A DNA stretch of 64,000 nt from Sphingosinicella sp. GTDB taxonomy: Bacteria > Pseudomonadota > Alphaproteobacteria > Sphingomonadales > Sphingomonadaceae. Below are positions 25,197-32,306 of this stretch, piece after piece (the first letter of the stretch is position 1; every line of letters starts with the position of its first letter). The DNA lies in assembly GCF_013911755.1 (NCBI RefSeq), contig NZ_JACESP010000008.1, positions 62,001 to 126,000 on the forward strand, read 5' to 3'. A model generated the notes under the pieces. The model was not told the DNA's origin, ran no database searches, and saw nothing but the letters and a program-made list of their open reading frames with translations. The position numbers were made by a program, and so were the translations under genes.

Positions 25197-25805
25197 TCAT
25201 GGCTTGAGACCCCGCGCCTCCTCGAGATGCCCCTCCACGACAGAGGCGGTTTCATTCGCGAATGCCTTGAGCGCCGGCTCTGTACCCGACACCGCATAGT
25301 TGCGCAGCATCTTCAGGGCATTCTGGTGGGCGTCTACCTGCTCGGCGCTGTAAGCCTTGTCGAATGCCGCGCCTTCTAATGCCCGTAGCGCCTCGAGTTT
25401 TTCCGCCATTACGGGGTCCGGCGTCTCGGCCGGCGATACAACGCCTTGCGCCTTGCTTACCGCTTGCTTCAATTTCGCTGTCGATTGAGTGTGTGCGTCT
25501 ATCATAGTCTGGGCAAAGGCCTTGACTTCGTCGGATGCGCCCCGCGACAGCGCGATGCGGGCTCCTTCGATCTCGAAGGCATCGCTTGCGGCGGCCGCAT
25601 TCGCGAATTCCTGCGCCGATTGTGGTAACGCCGCGTCCAGAGCGCCGTCCGGCGCCATCACAGTCGTTGGATCGGCGGGTTTCGTAGTTAAACCCGAATC
25701 AGCCTCCCGGTCGGGGGACGGGTCTGGCGCATTCTCGTTTGCGGGTTTTTCATTGCACCCGGCAATGCCCAGCGCGACAACGGCAAGAACAATGCTCTTC
25801 TTCAT
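25197..25805 (-). CDS. DUF4142 domain lipoprotein (copy 2)
   Basis: A 202-residue exported protein from ATG 25805. The leader MKKSIVLAVVALGIAGCNEK has a clear lipobox (IAGC). A Pro/Asp-rich linker is followed by the DUF4142 helical bundle: AQEFANAAAASDAFEIEGARIALSRGASDEVKAFAQTMIDAHTQSTAKLK ... QVDAHQNALKMLRNYAVSGTEPALKAFANE. It differs substantially from the copy at 17821 in sequence but has the same design. A perfect EcfG-type promoter lies 31-56 bases upstream. Function is unknown; probably periplasmic, membrane-tethered and stress-induced. Confidence 0.8.
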   Translation of the reverse strand: MKKSIVLAVVALGIAGCNEKPANENAPDPSPDREADSGLTTKPADPTTVMAPDGALDAALPQSAQEFANAAAASDAFEIEGARIALSRGASDEVKAFAQTMIDAHTQSTAKLKQAVSKAQGVVSPAETPDPVMAEKLEALRALEGAAFDKAYSAEQVDAHQNALKMLRNYAVSGTEPALKAFANETASVVEGHLEEARGLKP

Positions 25806-25836
25806 GACAACGACTCCCAAGACCATTCTTGACCGA

Positions 25837-25861
25837 AACGTTGGTGCGTCCCGCCTGTTCC
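25837..25861 (-). promoter_or_regulatory. EcfG-type promoter, GGAAC-N16-CGTT, for DUF4142 copy 2
   Basis: Minus strand: GGAAC at 25861-25857 and CGTT at 25840-25837, spacer 16, exact consensus. It is 32 bases from the lipoprotein start. Confidence 0.7.
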
Positions 25862-25941
25862 CCGCCCCTGCACGATCGGCCTGCAGGAGATCGAGATTTC
25901 GATACCATTGCAGGGGATGAAACGATCGGATGGCGGGCGGC

Positions 25942-25967
25942 GGAAACCTCTGCGTCGGTCATCCGTT
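25942..25967 (+). promoter_or_regulatory. Possible EcfG-type promoter, GGAAA-N17-CGTT, for the GntA-like operon
   Basis: One mismatch in the -35 (GGAAA), a 17-base spacer and a perfect CGTT, ending 40 bases upstream of the GntA-like ATG. It is divergent from the DUF4142 promoter at 25837-25861. Confidence 0.35.
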
Positions 25968-26007
25968 CCTGCACGGCAATCAATTCAGGCCGAAGGCATC
26001 AGGCGCA

Positions 26008-26682
26008 ATGACAGTCGTTACCAACCCGGCAGAGCTTGAAGAGGGTCTGTACCATCGCATTTCCGATCCCTCCTTTCCCTGCGTCGGCGCTAAGTCGGCG
26101 ATGGCGCGAGGCACGCTCAGCGTATTGACCTGCTATTCCCTCACAAGTGGATGGGATGACCTCCGAATCCATCAAACCTTGCTGCACTGGGCTGCCGACT
26201 ATCGCTCCCGGCCTGACGGCTTGCGGAGCCTTGCCGTGGTGTTTGGCGGACCTGCCTCGCTTAATGAGCAGGAATTCGAAGCCGCGATGTGGGAACGCAT
26301 CCAGTCCTTTGCTGACAAGGACCACTGGCTGGGCCAGCCCTACGATCGCCGCGTCAGCGCGGACCCGGACGATCCCCATTTTTCGCTGAGTTTCGGGGGT
26401 GAAGCGTTTTTCGTCGTCGGCCTGCATCCCCATGCGTCGCGCCCTGCCCGGCGCTTCCCTTCGCCCACGCTCGTCTTCAACCTGCATGAGCAGTTCGAGC
26501 AACTGCGTGAGGAAGGCAAGTATGAGGGCATGCGCGAAAAGATCCTGGAACGGGATCGCGCACTCGCCGGCGACATCAACCCCATGCTTGCGCGCCACGG
26601 GGAAAAGAGCGAGGCACGGCAATATAGTGGCCGCCAGGTCCCGCCAGATTGGCGCTGCCCATTCAGGGACCCCCGGGCATGA
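26008..26682 (+). CDS. YqcI/YcgG family haem-dependent N-hydroxylase (GntA/DcsA-like)
   Basis: A 224-residue soluble protein from ATG 26008. Family marks include SFPCVGAKSAMARGTLSV (about 23-40), VVFGGPASLNEQEFEAAMWERIQSFAD, FVVGLHPHASRPARRFPSPTLVFNLHEQFEQLRE with a likely haem-ligand His, and the terminal CPFRDP. Characterised relatives (DcsA in cycloserine and GntA in guanitoxin biosynthesis) hydroxylate a guanidine nitrogen of arginine or enduracididine derivatives. The stop overlaps the next gene's ATG (ATGA), so it is co-translated with a DUF1989 protein. Substrate here is unknown. Confidence 0.8.
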   Translation: MTVVTNPAELEEGLYHRISDPSFPCVGAKSAMARGTLSVLTCYSLTSGWDDLRIHQTLLHWAADYRSRPDGLRSLAVVFGGPASLNEQEFEAAMWERIQSFADKDHWLGQPYDRRVSADPDDPHFSLSFGGEAFFVVGLHPHASRPARRFPSPTLVFNLHEQFEQLREEGKYEGMREKILERDRALAGDINPMLARHGEKSEARQYSGRQVPPDWRCPFRDPRA

Positions 26683-27272
26683 CCGAACCTATCGTAATTC
26701 CGCCCCGCCACGGCACCGCGTTCATTCTGCACGCCGGCGAAACCCTGGAGGTGATCGACCCGCTCGGCGAGCAGGTCAGCGATATGCTCGCGTTCAGTCG
26801 TGCCGATGTCCGTGAGCTGATCTCCAATGGCCGCACCTTTGACTACGAAGAAACCATCAGCCTCACGGTGGGCAATCGCCTCTGGTCTAATCGGTCTCGT
26901 CCGATGTTGGAGATTGTCGCCGACAGTGTCGGCCGGCACGATTTCCTGCTTACGCCGTGCAGCGAAGCCACCTTTCGACATTTCTATCCCGCAAAACCCG
27001 TTTACCGCGGCTGCATGGGCAATCTCGTGTCTGCCCTGCAATCCTATGATGTCACCGAAGACGCGATCCCGACCGCCTTCAACATCTTCATGAACGTTGT
27101 CGTCGACGGTCAGACCGGGCGCCTGCAGGTCCTCCCCCCGACAAGCAAGCCCGGGGACAGCATCCGCTTCCGCGCGCTCATGGATCTCGTCATCGGCCTG
27201 ACCGCCTGTTCAGCCTACGCGTCCAATGGCGGCAGCTTTAAGCCGATCCATTATCGCGTCGTGCCAGAATGA
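26679..27272 (+). CDS. DUF1989 (urea carboxylase-associated) family protein
   Basis: A 197-residue protein from ATG 26679 (MTEPIVIPPRHGTAFILHAGE). Its DUF1989 features are LEVIDPLGEQVSDMLAFSR, SNGRTFDYEETISLTVGNRLWSN, FLLTPCSEATFRHFY, RGCMGNLVSAL with the conserved Cys, and IPTAFNIFMNVVVDGQTGRLQVLPPTSKPGD. The family is metal-binding and occurs beside urea carboxylase/guanidine or aminomethyltransferase genes. It overlaps the GntA-like gene by four bases, so the two likely act on the same nitrogen compound. It is convergent with the glycosyltransferase seven bases away. Confidence 0.8.
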   Translation: MTEPIVIPPRHGTAFILHAGETLEVIDPLGEQVSDMLAFSRADVRELISNGRTFDYEETISLTVGNRLWSNRSRPMLEIVADSVGRHDFLLTPCSEATFRHFYPAKPVYRGCMGNLVSALQSYDVTEDAIPTAFNIFMNVVVDGQTGRLQVLPPTSKPGDSIRFRALMDLVIGLTACSAYASNGGSFKPIHYRVVPE

Positions 27273-27279
27273 TCGTTTC

Positions 27280-28278
27280 TCATTTCGCTTTGCCGATGCG
27301 CGCCTGCAACGCGCTCACCGGTGTCGCGGCGTGTTTCAACCGCGTTGTCCGGTAACGAACACCGCCAAGCAACAGACGGGTAAGGAGCGCTGCCCACGAT
27401 GTCACCGCACGCTCGGCAATCCACGCCGGCGCCCAAAGCGCGCTCGTCGCGGGATAGGCCTTGCGGCCGCCGTCTTTCCGGCGTCCGGCCTCTGCTGCGG
27501 CAATGCCGAGGGCGGCGAGCGCCAGCAGGGCCGGCATCCCCTTTTTTCGCGCCAGCCAGATGCTGGCCGGAAGCACCGTCAGCTGGGCGGCTAAGCGCAC
27601 CGGTCTCGCCCATTCGTCATAGGCCTGGCGCGTGCGCTGCGAAAGAAAATGCCGCGCACTTGGAGGCCTGCGGGCAACGAATAGGTCGAGCTCAACGGCT
27701 TCCCGTCCCCCGGCCGCCTTCACCGTGCGTACCATTTCCAGATTTTCAAACAGCACCTCGCCGCTGTACCCCCCGGCATCCAGAAGCACAGACCTGCGAA
27801 CACCCAACGTCCCAGGCCAATCCCCGCCGGACAGACGATTAAGCAGACTGCGCGCCGTATCCCAGCGGGCATGCCAGGGCAAGGGCACGAACATATTCTG
27901 GGGTCGAACAACATCGTAAGCCGACAGCAGATCGGTCATGCGCCCGATTTCAGCCCTCCGATACCGAATGTCGTCGTCAGCCACGATCACGGCTTCGTGT
28001 CTGGCGCACGCCAGCCCTGTCATGACGCCTGCGACCTTGCCGTTCGTCGTGCGGATCGACGGGCGTATATGCCGGACATAATTGCCCCAGGCATTCGCGT
28101 GCGCGTCGAAAATGGCATTTTCCGAACCATCGACCACAACGACATCGTCGATCGTTCGGCTGAGACGGCGCAGATACCCGCCCAGCACCCGAGCCTGTGA
28201 GACATGCGAAGCGATCGGAAGCACATAGCTTGCCGCGATCGGTGGCTCGCCTACACGCCATTTCGTTATGTTGGGCAT
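27280..28278 (-). CDS. Glycosyltransferase family 2-like protein
   Basis: A 332-residue protein with a GT-A fold: ASYVLPIASHVSQARVLGGYLRRLSRTIDDVVVVDGSE at the start, DDDIRYRRAEIGRM (about 118-131) as the metal-binding DxD region, and a Gly/Asn/Asp-containing GDWPGTLGVRRSVLLDAGGY acceptor segment. A short C-terminal hydrophobic stretch (about 225-260) may anchor it to the membrane. Donor and acceptor are unknown. It lies between the DUF1989 gene (convergent) and the GH130-like gene (divergent, 95 bp away). Confidence 0.75.
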   Translation of the reverse strand: MPNITKWRVGEPPIAASYVLPIASHVSQARVLGGYLRRLSRTIDDVVVVDGSENAIFDAHANAWGNYVRHIRPSIRTTNGKVAGVMTGLACARHEAVIVADDDIRYRRAEIGRMTDLLSAYDVVRPQNMFVPLPWHARWDTARSLLNRLSGGDWPGTLGVRRSVLLDAGGYSGEVLFENLEMVRTVKAAGGREAVELDLFVARRPPSARHFLSQRTRQAYDEWARPVRLAAQLTVLPASIWLARKKGMPALLALAALGIAAAEAGRRKDGGRKAYPATSALWAPAWIAERAVTSWAALLTRLLLGGVRYRTTRLKHAATPVSALQARIGKAK

Positions 28279-28373
28279 GGACTCGCAACGAAGCCGATCT
28301 GGATTGGTTTCATGTCAGCGGGAGTGCTTGAACACAATCTCTCCCCAGACACGGGACGAACAGGAGAAGCCGT

Positions 28374-29492
28374 ATGGAATTTACCGTTGATCGTCTTGTC
28401 TTTGGGCCCGACGACGTCGATCTCACGCGCTCCCCGCTTGCAGGGCACCTAGGAGTCGAGACATATGTGCTTGGCGCCTTTAATCCCGGCCTCACCCGCC
28501 TGCCCTCCGGTAATCTCCTCATGATGGTGCGGGTAGCAGAGGCTCTGCGGGATCCCATCGTAAATGGCTATGTTCACAGCATTCGCTGGGAGGATGGCCG
28601 CTACGTGCTTGACGCCTGGCCACTCGACCTCTGCGATACTGCGGACCCCCGCAAGTTCATGGTGCGCAGCGGCGCCTGGCGTGTCATGGCGCTGACATCC
28701 CTCTCATGGCTCTTGCCGGTCGAACTTGCGCCCGACTCGCTGGAGGTGGTTGCCGTTCATTATGATCGGGCCATCGCTCCACACGCCTCTTTTCAATGCT
28801 ACGGCGTTGAAGATGCTCGAATTAGCCGGGTCGGCGGGCGATGGCTCATGACGACCTGCTCGGTAAGCCCGGAACGCCATTCAACGACGCTCTACAGTTC
28901 GAATGATGGTCTTCATTGGTGCTTCGAAGACATTGTCCTCGATCACCAGAACAAGGATATGTTAATCTTCGAGGGCTTGATCGACGGCACACACTGGGCG
29001 CTGACACGCCCGCTGGGCGACCTGTATTTCGCCTATCCGCCGCACTGTCCGTGGCGCGCGGGTCCTTCAATCAATTTTGCGACATCGCCCGATGCGCTCC
29101 ACTGGAAGCCGCACGTCAACCCCGGAATTCGTCCGCGCGCCGATACCGTGGCATCCGCACGCATCGGCGGTGGTACGCCCCCGATTCTCACCAGCAAGGG
29201 CTGGCTTACCCTGTGGCATGGTGTCGAACCCAAGGAGATCGTGGGTATCTACCGCACCTATTGGTCATTGCTCGCCGCCGATGACCCTTCGCGCATACTC
29301 TCGACAGAGACCGCACCGCTGCTGGAGGCAAACGCCGAGCTCACCCAACCGCTCGAGGACAAGATGTACGTCCGCGACGTCGTCTTCTCCACGGGTATCG
29401 TTGAAGATGGTGACGATTTTGTCGTCGCCTCCGGGGAGGCTGACCTTGCCTGCCGGATGACACGCATTCCTCGGACATGCTTCGGACTATGA
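28374..29492 (+). CDS. GH130-like five-bladed propeller protein (glycosidase/phosphorylase family)
   Basis: A 372-residue cytosolic protein; ATG 28374 has AGGAG upstream. The blade pattern resembles GH130 mannoside phosphorylases: AFNPGLTRLPSGNLLMMVRVAE, CYGVEDARISRVGGRWLMTT (containing the typical ED-R motif), FEGLIDGTHWALTRP, HVNPGIRPRADTVASARIGGGTPPILTSKGWLTLWHGVE and a terminal VRDVVFSTG. GH130 enzymes phosphorolyse or hydrolyse beta-mannosides. Catalytic residues cannot be assigned with certainty by eye. The divergent glycosyltransferase suggests turnover of a mannose-containing glycan. Confidence 0.75.
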   Translation: MEFTVDRLVFGPDDVDLTRSPLAGHLGVETYVLGAFNPGLTRLPSGNLLMMVRVAEALRDPIVNGYVHSIRWEDGRYVLDAWPLDLCDTADPRKFMVRSGAWRVMALTSLSWLLPVELAPDSLEVVAVHYDRAIAPHASFQCYGVEDARISRVGGRWLMTTCSVSPERHSTTLYSSNDGLHWCFEDIVLDHQNKDMLIFEGLIDGTHWALTRPLGDLYFAYPPHCPWRAGPSINFATSPDALHWKPHVNPGIRPRADTVASARIGGGTPPILTSKGWLTLWHGVEPKEIVGIYRTYWSLLAADDPSRILSTETAPLLEANAELTQPLEDKMYVRDVVFSTGIVEDGDDFVVASGEADLACRMTRIPRTCFGL

Positions 29493-29585
29493 GTATCTCC
29501 GCCGTTTCCGCACGCGCGGACATACCGCAGGAGCCCAGGGAGATAGCGTATCTGGAGCAGCATCTCGCGCCGTAAGCGCCTTCGC

Positions 29586-29611
29586 GGAACCACCCTTCCC
29601 CCCCGTGCGTA
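29586..29611 (+). promoter_or_regulatory. Possible EcfG-type promoter, GGAAC-N17-CGTA
   Basis: A perfect -35 box at 29586-29590, spacer 17, -10 CGTA at 29608-29611 (last base differs). It ends 28 bases before the thioredoxin-reductase-like gene. Confidence 0.35.
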
Positions 29612-29639
29612 GGGGAGCGCGGCTATCGGCGGGAGGAAC

Positions 29640-30584
29640 ATGATGAATAATCCTGAGACGTGCTGGGACATTGTCGTCATTGGAGCCGGCCCGGCTGGGC
29701 TCACGGCCGCGCTTTATTTGGCTCGCTATCGCCGCAAGGTGCTCGTCGTGCATGACGGCAACAGCCGCGCGCTGCGCATTCCCACGACCCACAATGCACC
29801 AGGATTCCCCGAGGGGATCGACGGCCCGTTGCTGATCGAACGCATGAGCCGGCACGCGGCGGCTTACGGCGCATGTACCCAAAAGGCCGAGATTATTGAT
29901 ATCGAGCGGTCGGCGGACAGCTTTCGGATGCGGTCCTCCGACGGCAGGGTGTGGGAGAGCCGGGCCGTCGTCCTTGCCAGCGGCATCCTCCTCAATCAGG
30001 TCGATCTCGCCGAGGATGTCCACGACGCCGCATTGCGCGCGGGCGTACTTCGCTACTGTCCGATCTGCGACGGATTTGAACACACGGACCAACGAATCGG
30101 TGTGATCGGCTGCGACAGCGATGGCGCCGCTGAAGCCCTGTTCCTGCGGCAATACTCGCCGGACATCACCCTGATGCCGCTGAGCCATCCCGCACTGTCC
30201 GAGGAGCAGGCTTCCGAACTTGCCCGCGCGGGCATCGTTGTGAAAACAGGCGCACTTCACGCGCTGAACCCCGGGCCGGACGGTATGGAGGTTCATCTCG
30301 AGGGCGAGGCTGCGCCGCTCCTCTTCGGTGTGATTTACCCGGCCCTCGGAAGCCGGCCACGTGCCGAGCTCGCTGTGCGAATCGGCATTGAACTGGAAGC
30401 CGAAGGGTGCGTTCCGGTGCGCTCGATCCGCGGCCGATGTGTTCCTGGCGTGTTTGCGGCAGGCGACGTCGTCGAAGGCCTCGATCAGATCAGTGTGGCA
30501 ATGGGCCATGGCGCCCTGGCGGCGACCAGCGCGCACAACTGGCTCCGCGAGCAGGATCGGCAAACGCTTCAGGCGGCGTGCTAG
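29640..30584 (+). CDS. Thioredoxin reductase-like FAD/NAD(P) oxidoreductase
   Basis: A 314-residue flavoprotein; two adjacent ATGs (29640, 29643) follow GGGAGG. FAD-binding GAGPAGLTAALYLARYRRKVLVV is at about 11-33, the redox pair CPICDGFE near residue 140, a second dinucleotide site IGVIGCDSDGAAEALFL near 155, and the C-terminal GVFAAGDVVEGLDQISVAMGHGALAA. This is the thioredoxin reductase design. NADPH specificity and partner are uncertain, since no thioredoxin gene is adjacent. A possible stress promoter precedes it. Confidence 0.85.
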   Translation: MMNNPETCWDIVVIGAGPAGLTAALYLARYRRKVLVVHDGNSRALRIPTTHNAPGFPEGIDGPLLIERMSRHAAAYGACTQKAEIIDIERSADSFRMRSSDGRVWESRAVVLASGILLNQVDLAEDVHDAALRAGVLRYCPICDGFEHTDQRIGVIGCDSDGAAEALFLRQYSPDITLMPLSHPALSEEQASELARAGIVVKTGALHALNPGPDGMEVHLEGEAAPLLFGVIYPALGSRPRAELAVRIGIELEAEGCVPVRSIRGRCVPGVFAAGDVVEGLDQISVAMGHGALAATSAHNWLREQDRQTLQAAC

Positions 30585-30788
30585 TCTACCGGAAGGTTGA
30601 AATGCCCGCCCGCACCAGCGCGGCCCGGTATGAGGAAGCGCCGGAACGATTCCAAGGGTTGGAAGGTTGTGTCTGGAAGGGGCGCGGCGCACCCACGCGA
30701 GCGCATCGGACGACGGTCTTCAGGCTGCCGATCGTTCAATATTGGCTGAAAATTTTCATTCCTGAACACCGTGTTAAGGAGGGGTACG

Positions 30789-32306
30789 ATGGCACCACGC
30801 CTGCCCGACATCGAGGGCGCAGAGACTGCGGAAAAGCGGGCGCTGACCGGGGTGGTCGGATTGGATGATGTTCTTGGGGGCGCTCTGGAACGCGGCTGCC
30901 TGTTTCTTCTGGAAGGAAGTCCCGGCACCGGAAAGACGACCGTCGCGACCCAGTTCCTGATCGAGGGTGCGGCTCGCGGTGAGCGTTGTCTCTACATCAC
31001 GCTTTCGGAAACAGAGAAGGAGATGCGAAAAAGCGCGCGGTCGCACGCATGGGATCTTGCCGGGATCACGATATTTGAGCTCGTGCCGCCCGCCAGCCTG
31101 CTCGACGACGAGCACCAGCAGAGCCTGCTTTACTCGTCCGACCTCGAACTTGGCGAAACAACGCAACGCATAATCTCGGCGTTCGAAGCTTTGAAACCGG
31201 ACCGCGTCGTGCTGGACAGTCTCTCGGAGATCCGGCTGCTCGCGCAAAGTTCGCTGCGGTACCGCCGGCAGATTTTAGCTCTAAAGCACTTCTTCGCGCT
31301 TCACCATGTCACCGTGCTGATGCTCGACGATCTGACGGCTGAAGTCGCCGACAAGACCGTGCATAGCGTGGCTCATGCCGTGATCCGGCTCGAGGAACTA
31401 TCGCCGCACTACGGACCTGAACGTCGGCGGCTGCGGGTTGTCAAATATCGCGGTCACAAGTTTCGCGGCGGATTTCATGACTTTGTCATCAACACGGGGG
31501 GCGTGCGCGTTTTCCCACGCCTCGTTTCGGGGGAACACAAGGGGAGCTTCACGCGTGACACGCTTCCGAGTTCGTCCGCGGAACTCGACGCATTGCTCGG
31601 GGGCGGCATCGATCGCGGATCGAGCGTTCTCGTCCTCGGACCTGCCGGCACTGGAAAGTCCCTGCTCGCGCTCACCTTCGTTCTCGCGGCGATCGAGCGA
31701 GGCGAACGCGCTGCCATGTTCATTTTCGACGAGGAGTTGGGCGTCCTGTTTGCACGGGCTAAGGGCCTTGGTATCGACATGCAGTCAATGGTCGATGACG
31801 GCGCACTCCTCATCGAACAGGTCGATGCGGCACAATTGTCACCCGGTGAGTTCACACAGCGCGTTCGTGACGACATCGAAACAAATGGGGTCTGCACGGT
31901 CGTTATAGACAGCCTCACCGGCTACCAGGCCGCGATGCCGGAAGAAAGCGCGTTGGTCCTCCATATGCGCGAACTCCTGCAATATTTGAATCGCCAGGGT
32001 GCGACGACATTCCTGACGGTTGCGCAGCATGGCCTGGTCGGCGACATGAAGGCGCCGGTCGATGTGACCTATCTGGCGGATACAATCATCCTGCTTCGCT
32101 ACTTCGAGGCATCAGGCAGGGTCAAACGCGCGATGTCCGTCATCAAGAAGCGAACGGGTGTCCACGAAAATACCATCCGGGAATATCGGATCGGCGGTGA
32201 TCGCGGTCTCGAGTTGGGTCCACCCCTGGTCGGCCTTCAGGGGGTGCTGCACGGCGTGCCCACGTTCACGGGAGACCGATCGCCCCTGCTCGACGAGCGC
32301 CCGTGA
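30789..32306 (+). CDS. KaiC-like tandem RecA-domain ATPase
   Basis: A 505-residue protein; ATG 30789 follows AAGGAGG. Two RecA/KaiC domains are seen: Walker A GSPGTGKTTVATQF near residue 43 with a catalytic Glu-Glu-like region and VLDSLSEIRLL, and Walker A GPAGTGKSLLALTF near residue 284 with VVIDSLTGYQAAM. The C-terminus is short, without the autophosphorylation tail of cyanobacterial KaiC. Such stand-alone KaiC homologues pair with histidine kinases in many bacteria. The stop overlaps the GTG start of the hybrid kinase, so the two are translationally coupled. Role is probably signal timing or stress adaptation. Confidence 0.85.
   Translation: MAPRLPDIEGAETAEKRALTGVVGLDDVLGGALERGCLFLLEGSPGTGKTTVATQFLIEGAARGERCLYITLSETEKEMRKSARSHAWDLAGITIFELVPPASLLDDEHQQSLLYSSDLELGETTQRIISAFEALKPDRVVLDSLSEIRLLAQSSLRYRRQILALKHFFALHHVTVLMLDDLTAEVADKTVHSVAHAVIRLEELSPHYGPERRRLRVVKYRGHKFRGGFHDFVINTGGVRVFPRLVSGEHKGSFTRDTLPSSSAELDALLGGGIDRGSSVLVLGPAGTGKSLLALTFVLAAIERGERAAMFIFDEELGVLFARAKGLGIDMQSMVDDGALLIEQVDAAQLSPGEFTQRVRDDIETNGVCTVVIDSLTGYQAAMPEESALVLHMRELLQYLNRQGATTFLTVAQHGLVGDMKAPVDVTYLADTIILLRYFEASGRVKRAMSVIKKRTGVHENTIREYRIGGDRGLELGPPLVGLQGVLHGVPTFTGDRSPLLDERP

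Noticed and set aside
28287-28311. EcfG-type promoter GAAAC-N16-CGTT before the glycosyltransferase
   Set aside because: The -35 has a mismatch and the motif overlaps the region right at the gene start; not convincing.
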